Shown one piece after another: positions 7,988 through 16,439 of a stretch of DNA of 64,000 nt; the first letter of the stretch is position 1, and the number at the start of each line of letters is the position of its first letter. A program made the translations under genes and the position numbers. The notes under the pieces were generated by a model that worked only from the letters and a program-made list of their open reading frames with translations, was not told where the DNA came from and ran no database searches. The stretch is from positions 62,001-126,000 of the forward strand of contig CAZZKJ010000001.1 of assembly GCA_964654695.1 (NCBI GenBank). Reading direction: 5' to 3'. Origin of the DNA: CAZZKJ01 sp964654695 (GTDB taxonomy: Bacteria; Krumholzibacteriota; Krumholzibacteriia; WVZY01).

Positions 7988-10900
7988 ATGAGGCTAAAAA
8001 GCGTCCGATATGCACAAGGAAGCGACTTGAGAACCGATATGGCGTTCTTGCTGTGCGGCATCTCCCTTATCCTTCTTTATTTGCGGGAAGTTCTGAATGC
8101 TCCCGTTCCTCTGCTGCCAATAATAGTCATTATAATCGTTGCCGTGATGGCGTCCGCGGCTGCTCCCCAACGGCGCTATATGTTCCTCGGAGCGTCAATG
8201 CTTCTATTTGCTTCGGCGATCTTTTCAATGAAGGCGAATACGAATTCAGATAAACTGCTGAAACTCTGGCGAACGCAAGAAACTGAATCAATTACAAAAG
8301 CCTTGATTTCTACCGGTCGTCGTATCGAACTGCTGGAAAAACTATCCGCGGAAACCGGAGACAAAGTTAAAAAATATTTTCTCGGCGAAATTCGCGAGAT
8401 ACCACCGGACTCAATTGCAGCGAGGGTGAAGCTGTTCGAATTTTTGGATAGCGTGGTAAAACAAGCGGAAACCGGCGACGAGCTGCAAAGGGGATCCGAG
8501 ATGGGAGTTCAAATACTCGATTCCCAGGGTAAGAGGATCGCATGGGCGGGGTGGCCCCAGATGCTCCTGGGTTCGGATCAATCCCAGGTTCGCGCGAAAA
8601 GAGAATTAATTTACACGCGCCGGGTATCGCTCTACAGAATTTTAACGCACATAATCCCTGTATCCACATCGAACAGACTGGATATTGCAAGCATAATAAT
8701 CGACATTCCCCTCGAAGCCAATTACAAGGTCAACAACAAATTCCTTAAAAGCACGAGTCTTACCGATGAACTTGCCGAGCTTTTTCCCGGGTCGATAAAG
8801 CTGGATTATTATTTGATTCCCGAAGCCGGGAAAATAAATCCTCGCCGGGAAGACGGAGAAAGCGGCGCGGGAGATGCGATTAAGAGCGATCTTCCGCCAG
8901 GCATGGAGATGCTGTCGGTTATTTCCGGAAACGAAGCATCTGGGCTCGCGGCCCGCGCCTCCATTAAAAGTACGCTGGGCGATGTCATGTTGTCCGTTTC
9001 GGTGAAGGGCCGCACACTGAACCATTTTATGGAACGATACCGGGAAAGATATGTGCTGGCATCCAAAGCCCTCGTCCTTGCCGCACTGTTGATAGTTTTC
9101 GTGCTTATGTACGGCAGACTTCTCTTTGGAGGGAGCCGCAGATCCGGCGCTGCAAAGGCCTCGCTGCTGGCCGCATTCATGGTGTTGTTCAGATATTCTC
9201 TGCTTTCCATCGACCTTACTTCTCTCACGCGCGGAATGACAATATTCGATCCCGCAATTTTCGCTACACCTCTTCTGCATGGAATAATGAGAAGCGCGGG
9301 AGATATGTTGATTACTTCGATATTTCTCGTGGTGTTGATATATGGAATTCTTAAAATCGCCAGGAATACTCAGCGGGAAAGAGTTCTCAATCCCCAGAGG
9401 GCGCGCGGTGTTTGGGCTAGTATCCTCAAAGCAGTCACCGCGGCGGCGATACTCATGCTTCTTCTGCAAATCACGGACACCTTCATCAACGCCGTCGTTG
9501 TCAACGCCAACCCCAGGCTAATAGGAACTACGGTTAATCTTCTCGATTCCAAGGTTATTATACTGCATTTGGGAGTATTTCTGATGCTGACGGGTTTATT
9601 CGTCGGAGGTATCCTCGCAGTATGGGGAATACTAAGACTGAGAGGAAGAGGGAACGAAGGACAAGCCCTGCTGCTGACTTCCATATTGCTTTTTGCCGCG
9701 TCCGTATGGCATTGGGGCGTGATCATGGGCGCCGCATCTTTATTGATACTTACATTCATATATTTTGCTCCCCGATCCGTTCGCAGGGAAGATCTTGTGT
9801 CGATAGTAACGGCGTCGTTATATATCGTGATAATCATATCCGGGATCTCATATCTTCACTTCAATAATGATTACCAGAAATTGAGAATGATTTTCATACA
9901 TGAGAAGGCAAGCGAAATTGCCAATCCATCGGATAATTGGAAATCGTTCGTGATCGAAGATATCCTTGAAAATGCAGGGCAGGACCCGTCCTTCCGCAGG
10001 GCATTTCACCGGCCGGAATCAAATAGTGTTCGCAGGTTAAGTTTCGACTGCTGGGCCGGCAGTTCTCTGAGCCTTTTCGGATACAGCAGTGCCGTGTACG
10101 TCTTAGACAGGGGAGATAGTCTCGTAAGCAGTTTCGCGGTTGATATGCCTTTTCGCCTGGATTTATCAGACGGGAGCGAACGAGTTGATGCGCCGGCCGG
10201 CAAGAAAAGAGCGGTGTTGGATTTATCCAGGAATACGGTCGAGGGAATGGTAAGGTTTTACCGCGGTATAGAAAACCTTGAAGATTTCCAGGTAACACCT
10301 GATGGAAGGGTTGAAAGAATATCCATAGGCAAGGTGATAATCGACGTTCCCTACTTTTTCGAGAATATAACTCTCGCCTCACAAACGGGCCCTAGAACTC
10401 CGGAAATACTGCGTAATATCCAGGCGGGAGGGATCGAACCCAGACTCGAAGAGCCGGAGGCGCTTTTGCTTGCGAGATTAAAAGGTTCTTTTGTTCGTGA
10501 ATCTTCTCTTGAAAATCTTCCCGCGGGTTCCGTAGTGGATAAGGAGAAGCTCGAAACCGCCGCCGCCGGAAAATGGCCGATATTGATTTTGTCCGGCGCT
10601 TCGTATCGTATCATAATAGAAAAAACGGAAAGTCCCGGGACCACGCTGCTAGCCGGCTTCAAGCTGCCCTCGCTCCTGTCTCACGGATTAAGATTGTCGA
10701 TGCTTCTGTCTTTATACATGATCATCGCTTTCGGTCTGCTGATCGCCGTTGTAGCTCTCAAACGCCTGCCTCCTTTTCGAAACCTGCTGCCCACTTTGAC
10801 TCCCGGAAGACGCATGGGATTCCAGCAAAAGCTCTTGGCTTCATTTTTCGTTGTCGCTATCGTACCTGCCATTATCCTGGGGATATTTTCGGTTCATATG

Positions 10901-12859
10901 ATTAAGGAACGTTTCATACAGGCCAGCAGGGAAGAAGCTCTGGCCAAAGCATTCAGCGCGCGAAAAGCTCTTACCAATATACTCGAAGAAGAATTCAAGT
11001 TGGTGTCCGGTAATCTTGATGTTGAGGCTCTTGGAAAAGGAGAAATCGGAGAAAGTATAAATATTCCTGATGACTGCCTGATTATAGTATTCGATGAAAG
11101 CGAATATTCCGGCGGAGGCAAGGAAATAATCCTGATGCGCGATGAAGGCGATGAATATGCCGGCCTGTTCAGCCCGTCTTTTACCGTTGATGCAGACGGA
11201 ATTCCGAAAACTTACCGGATATATTACGGAAAGAAACTTACTTCCGACCTGCTGGGCGCAGTTGCCGACCAGGTGGGAGCCGATGTAAACATTTACGAGT
11301 CGGGCAGCCTGGCGGCTTCAAGCCGGATGGGACTTCTTGCCAGCGGTCTTATCAGCCCGATTATGGATATGGGTGCGTTTGTAAAAGTATCGCTGCTGGG
11401 AGCTGCTAATTCACTGGCGACCGAACGCGCCGGCGATTATCGATACCAGGTCGCCTACCTGCCTTTGGCTGCGGTAGGAGAAAGCGGATCCCGCCGCGCG
11501 GCCTTGAGCCTGCCGCTGCTTTTTCGCCCGGAATCATATCATCTCGAAGCACAAAGAGCGACTTCGGTGGTGCTGGGCATATTTGCCCTTCTGTTCGCGG
11601 CTACGATCGGGTTGGGTTTGATATTGGCAAGGGGAATTTTCAGACCGTTAAAAACCCTTCTCGAAGGAACCAAACGTATCGCCCGTGGAGATCTATCCGT
11701 GAAGCTTTCTGCCGGAAGCGCTGATGAAATCGGCACCGTTATAGCGGCATTCAACGAAATGACTGATCAGCTGGCCAAATCGCAAACGGCGCTGGAGCAA
11801 AGAAGACGCTATCTTGAGACGATCCTGGCAAGTATAGGTACGGGAGTGATCAGCACGGATGCAGATAACAGAATAATTACTTTCAACCGCGCCTCCGAGG
11901 CGATTCTCGGTATTACCGCCGGCGATGCCGCCGGCAGCAAGCCATCCGAAGTTGCCGCCTCCGGTCTGCTCCCCGAATTTTTTACCATCCTGGAAAAAAG
12001 CGCACGATCGGACGAGGCTTTTCTGTCGTCAGAAATGAACCTGGACAAGAGCGGGAGCAGGTGCACGATAAAATATATGTGCACCAAGCTGACTTATAAC
12101 GATTCTTACCTTGGAATAATTTTTGTGTTCGAAGATTTGACGGAGCTTATAAATTCCAAAAAACTGTCGGCTTGGATCGAAATGTCCAGGCAGATAGCAC
12201 ACGAAATAAAAAATCCTCTGACTCCCATCAGACTTTCGGCTCAGTTCATGAGCAAAGCATATAATGAGCAATCTCCAAAATTCGACAAGATATTCAAAGA
12301 GAGTACGGATACTATAATCCAGCAGGTGGATGTTTTGAAAAAGATAGCTGCGGAATTTTCGAGCTTCGGCAAAATGCAGAAACTGATTCTGAAGCCCCAT
12401 GAGCTTGCTCCACTTATAGAATCAACCGTAAGACCTTACCGGAACAATTCCTCCGGGATAAAAGTGTCTCTTCATGTTAGTTCTTTGGACATCGAGGTGA
12501 TTATGGAGCCGGAAGCGTTCAGGAAGATTTGTTCCAACTTGATTGAAAACGCATTCGAAGCCATGCCTGGAGGAGGGGAACTCCGAATATCAGTCAGTAG
12601 GACGGTGATTGATAGCGTAGATTTTGTTAGGATATCTTTCTGCGATACAGGCCAGGGGCTCGATATTGAAGCCAGGGACAGGCTTTTTGAACCGTATTTT
12701 TCGACTAAAACCACGGGAACGGGATTGGGATTGGCGATATGCCGAACGCTTTCGAGGGAAATGGGCGGCGATGTTTCCGTTGAAGATCTGCCGGGCGGCG
12801 GCGCAGAGGCGGTCTTGACTCTCAAAACCTCTTCCGGCGGGAGACAGGGCCTCGGCTGA
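7988..12859 (+). CDS. Giant NtrY-like membrane sensor histidine kinase (1623 aa)
   Basis: An autophosphorylating sensor kinase that should pass phosphate to a response regulator not encoded nearby. Order: two or three membrane helices in the first 85 residues; a first extracytoplasmic domain to about 350; a run of about eight helices to about 640; a second extracytoplasmic domain to about 900; two helices; a third sensor domain (about 990-1190) and its closing helix. HAMP (about 1215-1270) and PAS (about 1280-1395) follow, then HisKA with His1405 in IAHEIKNPLTPIRLSAQ. The HATPase has the N box near 1516 and the GTGLGL motif near 1580. NtrY-type kinases are usually 700-800 residues, so the N-terminus is greatly enlarged. 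The ATG at 7988 is preferred over TTG 7958; a GAAGG site lies 10 bases upstream. Confidence 0.9.
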   Translation: MRLKSVRYAQGSDLRTDMAFLLCGISLILLYLREVLNAPVPLLPIIVIIIVAVMASAAAPQRRYMFLGASMLLFASAIFSMKANTNSDKLLKLWRTQETESITKALISTGRRIELLEKLSAETGDKVKKYFLGEIREIPPDSIAARVKLFEFLDSVVKQAETGDELQRGSEMGVQILDSQGKRIAWAGWPQMLLGSDQSQVRAKRELIYTRRVSLYRILTHIIPVSTSNRLDIASIIIDIPLEANYKVNNKFLKSTSLTDELAELFPGSIKLDYYLIPEAGKINPRREDGESGAGDAIKSDLPPGMEMLSVISGNEASGLAARASIKSTLGDVMLSVSVKGRTLNHFMERYRERYVLASKALVLAALLIVFVLMYGRLLFGGSRRSGAAKASLLAAFMVLFRYSLLSIDLTSLTRGMTIFDPAIFATPLLHGIMRSAGDMLITSIFLVVLIYGILKIARNTQRERVLNPQRARGVWASILKAVTAAAILMLLLQITDTFINAVVVNANPRLIGTTVNLLDSKVIILHLGVFLMLTGLFVGGILAVWGILRLRGRGNEGQALLLTSILLFAASVWHWGVIMGAASLLILTFIYFAPRSVRREDLVSIVTASLYIVIIISGISYLHFNNDYQKLRMIFIHEKASEIANPSDNWKSFVIEDILENAGQDPSFRRAFHRPESNSVRRLSFDCWAGSSLSLFGYSSAVYVLDRGDSLVSSFAVDMPFRLDLSDGSERVDAPAGKKRAVLDLSRNTVEGMVRFYRGIENLEDFQVTPDGRVERISIGKVIIDVPYFFENITLASQTGPRTPEILRNIQAGGIEPRLEEPEALLLARLKGSFVRESSLENLPAGSVVDKEKLETAAAGKWPILILSGASYRIIIEKTESPGTTLLAGFKLPSLLSHGLRLSMLLSLYMIIAFGLLIAVVALKRLPPFRNLLPTLTPGRRMGFQQKLLASFFVVAIVPAIILGIFSVHMIKERFIQASREEALAKAFSARKALTNILEEEFKLVSGNLDVEALGKGEIGESINIPDDCLIIVFDESEYSGGGKEIILMRDEGDEYAGLFSPSFTVDADGIPKTYRIYYGKKLTSDLLGAVADQVGADVNIYESGSLAASSRMGLLASGLISPIMDMGAFVKVSLLGAANSLATERAGDYRYQVAYLPLAAVGESGSRRAALSLPLLFRPESYHLEAQRATSVVLGIFALLFAATIGLGLILARGIFRPLKTLLEGTKRIARGDLSVKLSAGSADEIGTVIAAFNEMTDQLAKSQTALEQRRRYLETILASIGTGVISTDADNRIITFNRASEAILGITAGDAAGSKPSEVAASGLLPEFFTILEKSARSDEAFLSSEMNLDKSGSRCTIKYMCTKLTYNDSYLGIIFVFEDLTELINSKKLSAWIEMSRQIAHEIKNPLTPIRLSAQFMSKAYNEQSPKFDKIFKESTDTIIQQVDVLKKIAAEFSSFGKMQKLILKPHELAPLIESTVRPYRNNSSGIKVSLHVSSLDIEVIMEPEAFRKICSNLIENAFEAMPGGGELRISVSRTVIDSVDFVRISFCDTGQGLDIEARDRLFEPYFSTKTTGTGLGLAICRTLSREMGGDVSVEDLPGGGAEAVLTLKTSSGGRQGLG

Positions 12860-12869
12860 TGATGTTCAA

Positions 12870-14543
12870 TCAGCACACTCGGCCCCCGGTCATGCCCAGT
12901 CTTGATTTCTCACCGGGTTTGCCCATGGTGTCCGGCGTTTTTTTCCCCGAGAATGCCTTCGATGCTTCGACTATCAAGATAACAGCGAGAACGAATAAAA
13001 GCGCTGCTATCACGCCTATAGCAGTGAATCCGTTGTGGACGACCAACTGGGCCAGGGCAAGAAGCGTAACCGCCAACATGAAAATCATGGGGACAATGAC
13101 GAAACCGGTTTTGCGGCCCGTTCGCTTCAGCCAAACTCCAACCGTAAGAAGCGCCAGCCCTCCCAGCAGTTGGTTGGTAGCCCCGAACACCGGCCAAATT
13201 GCCTTCCACGCCGGGATGACGGCGCCGCCGGAGTCTTTGATCTCGGCGAGCGCAAACCAAAGAGGCAGGACCAGGGTAGCCGCGGTCGCCCCGATATGCG
13301 CTTTGAAACCCCTGATGTTGAACAGCTCTTCGAAAATATAGCGTGCAAGCCTGGTTGCGGTATCGAGGGTTGTTAAGAGGAAAGTGCTGAGAGCGAGCAG
13401 GCCGAAGGATACGGCAATTTTGCTCGGGATGCCAAAAACGCCTAAAAACCTGCCCATCCCGTCTGCAAACACTTGCGTTGGAGCGTTTCCTTTTAGCGAG
13501 CCCCCCGCGACCACGATGGCAGCTACGGCTATCAAGGCCAGCAGGCCTTCAACGAGCATCGAACCGTATGCCACCGGCCGAGCGGAGCCTTCACTGTTTA
13601 ATTGTTTTGCTGTAGTACCCGAAGCTACAATCGAGTGGAATCCCGAGCATGCCCCGCAGGCTATGGTAATGAAAAGAGCCGGAAAAAGATATCCGATATT
13701 CGAATGAAAACCCAGGAACGGCTGTGTTTCAAAAGAAGGTCTTCCAATGAAAATTCCGCCAATGCCCCCGATGATACATGAGAAAAGCAGGTAAGAGGAT
13801 AAGTAATCTCGAGGCTGCAGGAGAATCCAAACGGGAGTGATTGATGCAATGAAACAATAGGCCAGCAGAATAATCGTCCATGTTGTTTTGGGATCGCCGT
13901 GGGCAACCGCAGCAGGAGAGCCTATCGGGAAAAGCTGCCCGATGTATATAGATAAAAATACCAGTGGAACGAAGACCAGGCTGGCAATCACCAAGGAAAT
14001 TTTAAAACGATAAAAAGCGAGGCCGAGAAGAACGGCCAGCATGATATAGAGAAACGAAGAAGTTGCTACTCCTCCGTTGGTTGTGAAAGTTATGGCGGTA
14101 AGATCGACGAAGACTGCGAGAACATAAACGAGAGCGAACCATATGAAAATAAGATAGAGCTTATGAGCCCTGGGGCTCATAAGCTCTTTGGCTACCTGTG
14201 CGATCGAGCGGGCGTTGTTCCGGATGGAAATGACCAGTGAAGAATAATCATGAACGCCGCCGATAAAAATTGAACCCAGAACGATCCAGATGACGGCCGG
14301 AAGCCAACCGAAAAGCGCCGCCGCGATAATGGGACCGACAATGGGTCCCGCTCCGGCGATGGAAGAAAAATGGTGGCCCATGAGAACCGGAGTTTTGGCG
14401 GGAACATAATCCAGACCGTCGTAATTGGTGAAGGCGGGGGTTTTTTGCCGAAGGTTTATGTTAAACCGCTTGTCCAAAAAGGCCCCATAGAAACGATAAC
14501 CTATGATGAACACGATTATTGCCGAAGCGAAAAATAGCGCCAA
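12870..14543 (-). CDS. Carbon starvation protein CstA family transporter
   Basis: Inner-membrane transporter of the CstA/BtsT family, which imports pyruvate or peptides during carbon limitation. The 557-residue protein has about 16 hydrophobic segments and the family signatures GYRFYG, VLMGHHFSSIAGAGPIVGPI (about residues 53-72) and GSIFIGGVHDYSS (about 90-102). ACGACSGFHSIVASGTTAKQL lies near the middle. It is shorter than E. coli CstA (about 700 aa) but normal for the shorter branch. Translation starts at TTG 14543 behind a well-placed AAAGGAG. Its 3' end faces the giant kinase gene with only 10 bases between stops. Confidence 0.92.
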   Translation of the reverse strand: MALFFASAIIVFIIGYRFYGAFLDKRFNINLRQKTPAFTNYDGLDYVPAKTPVLMGHHFSSIAGAGPIVGPIIAAALFGWLPAVIWIVLGSIFIGGVHDYSSLVISIRNNARSIAQVAKELMSPRAHKLYLIFIWFALVYVLAVFVDLTAITFTTNGGVATSSFLYIMLAVLLGLAFYRFKISLVIASLVFVPLVFLSIYIGQLFPIGSPAAVAHGDPKTTWTIILLAYCFIASITPVWILLQPRDYLSSYLLFSCIIGGIGGIFIGRPSFETQPFLGFHSNIGYLFPALFITIACGACSGFHSIVASGTTAKQLNSEGSARPVAYGSMLVEGLLALIAVAAIVVAGGSLKGNAPTQVFADGMGRFLGVFGIPSKIAVSFGLLALSTFLLTTLDTATRLARYIFEELFNIRGFKAHIGATAATLVLPLWFALAEIKDSGGAVIPAWKAIWPVFGATNQLLGGLALLTVGVWLKRTGRKTGFVIVPMIFMLAVTLLALAQLVVHNGFTAIGVIAALLFVLAVILIVEASKAFSGKKTPDTMGKPGEKSRLGMTGGRVC

Positions 14544-14680
14544 AACTTACGTCTCCTTTACCCGGGTTCGATGTTTCAACGGCATTCGTCTCTTACAAAA
14601 TATGATATCAGGCATTCTCCTGTGACTATTAAATCAAAACTTCACCGCTTTCAAGCCGGGATCGCCGGTCGGCGCGGGCA

Positions 14681-16354
14681 TCAAGGACGGCATTCTTCAT
14701 TGATCTTGGTTTTCACGACCGACGGTGCAGGCCCGGTGCTTTGGAGCGGTTCCCAAAAACCGAAATTATCTTCTTCCACTTTGCAGTATCCCTTTTCCTT
14801 GTACGAAGCGAGGGAGTTATAGCTCCATCCTATAAAAGCGGATCCTCCGCCGCTTTGAGTGGTAATCAAAAATTTATTTGCAAGCTCGCCTATACCTCGG
14901 GCCTGCCCCACTGCGGTCGGCTTATCTCCGCGGTTGGCGTCAACGGGAACCCATCCATAATTTGGCAGGTAAACCTGGGCCCAGCGGTGAAAGGCCTCGT
15001 CGATGCTGGCGTCATCTCCCCTGACGACTATGCTTCCCTGGTACCGCGCCGGCAATCCCGCCGCCCTGCACAAGGAAACAAAAGAGAAAGTGTATTCGGA
15101 ACATGATCCGCTTCCTCTTTTCAAAACAACTTCAGGAACATCCCATCCGCCTATCATTTCATAGTGAAGGCTGCCGATCACATAATTATAAATTTTTCTG
15201 GCGATCCAATAAGGATTCTTCTCCGGTCCCACAATCTTTTTAACAAGCTCTTGTATGTAAGGGCTGTCGATGCGGTAGCGCGAACCATCCGCCAGATAAA
15301 GCTTGCGTATCTCTCTGGGAATGTCCGATAAGGTTCCGGTTTTCTCCGGGATGATGAGATAGCGTATTGAAGATACTTTGACGTTTACATCGAAGGTAAA
15401 AGCTATTTTATTGCCCGGGGCGGCATCTCCAAGCTCGAAAACGGCGCAGGTCTGCCCCCATCTGTCGGCGGCTGTCTTAACGGGTTTATCGGAAAAATGT
15501 ATTTCAGATAACATTTCCTGATTGGGCAGATTTTCAGGAACGGCGATATTCAAAACCAGATCTTTTACTTCTCCCGGCCCGTAATTGTTGAGGGCCCAAA
15601 GATACTCAACCCTTGCTTCCCGGGTATCGCCCAGGCGGTACATTCGATCGCTCCTAACCGCCAGGCGGTAGAGTTTCCGGTTTTGAAAATCTACGTTCCA
15701 CAAGTCGCCGCCGAGCCATGCCACGCCCGCGGCATACGGCCCGGGCGCGTCTATGATACCCAGGACCATCCCGGAATCAGGATCGACCATGTAGATTTCA
15801 TCGGCGACCCGGTTCGAAACCCATAAATACGTGCCGTCAAAAGCGAGGGACTCGCAGTTCTTATCCGGCACATCAAAATATGAAAGGATGGTTCCGTCCT
15901 CGGGGAGGACTTTATATATTTTGCCGCTTCGCCTTTCGAGAATGTAGATAAGGCCGTCGGCCCATGCCAATCCCGTCGGCTTTGATCCGGGGGCTTGGAA
16001 GTTTCGTTCCGTAATTCCGGAAGCCGGATTGAACGCGTAAACATATCCGGTATGATCGTCGGCTACGTAAAGTAGATTTTCTCCAAAGGTCATCCCGTGG
16101 GGTTTTAGCGTTGGAGCCCGGAATTGGTTCTCCACGGACCCGGTTTCAGATGAAAGTTTGAAGATAGCTCCGCTTCGCCAATCGGCGAGGTAGAAACTCC
16201 GGCCGTCCGAAGCCAGGCCGGAAGGATAGCGGCATGGAATATCGAAGGATAATATTACATCTCCCGGAGCGGCGGCAGCTGCATTGACACGGCACACCGC
16301 TTGGGGCATGCCTGCCAAGATGATAATGATGAATGTTAAAATGCGCATTTTCAT
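14681..16354 (-). CDS. Secreted beta-propeller (NHL/SMP-30-like) fused to a transglutaminase domain
   Basis: After a signal peptide (about residues 1-28), residues 30-235 contain five or six repeats of about 40 residues of the form 'GLA..G..LYV.D...G.IY...P..G', typical of NHL/SMP-30 propellers. A linker beta domain follows to about 350. A transglutaminase-like core (about 365-480) has Cys418 in GSGSCSEYT, His456 in EAFHRW and Asp472 in VPVDANRGD, so the catalytic triad is intact. Such domains act as proteases or crosslinkers; the substrate is unknown. A strong AGGAGG precedes the ATG. The TMTC-like gene lies 85 bases upstream on the same strand. Confidence 0.82.
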   Translation of the reverse strand: MKMRILTFIIIILAGMPQAVCRVNAAAAAPGDVILSFDIPCRYPSGLASDGRSFYLADWRSGAIFKLSSETGSVENQFRAPTLKPHGMTFGENLLYVADDHTGYVYAFNPASGITERNFQAPGSKPTGLAWADGLIYILERRSGKIYKVLPEDGTILSYFDVPDKNCESLAFDGTYLWVSNRVADEIYMVDPDSGMVLGIIDAPGPYAAGVAWLGGDLWNVDFQNRKLYRLAVRSDRMYRLGDTREARVEYLWALNNYGPGEVKDLVLNIAVPENLPNQEMLSEIHFSDKPVKTAADRWGQTCAVFELGDAAPGNKIAFTFDVNVKVSSIRYLIIPEKTGTLSDIPREIRKLYLADGSRYRIDSPYIQELVKKIVGPEKNPYWIARKIYNYVIGSLHYEMIGGWDVPEVVLKRGSGSCSEYTFSFVSLCRAAGLPARYQGSIVVRGDDASIDEAFHRWAQVYLPNYGWVPVDANRGDKPTAVGQARGIGELANKFLITTQSGGGSAFIGWSYNSLASYKEKGYCKVEEDNFGFWEPLQSTGPAPSVVKTKINEECRP

Positions 16355-16439
16355 TAGGAACCTCCTGAGAATGAATTCCGGGTCTTGCTGTTGGGTTCAG
16401 GCAATCACCTTGTGAATGCGTCTCCTAGGAAGCCGGTTT

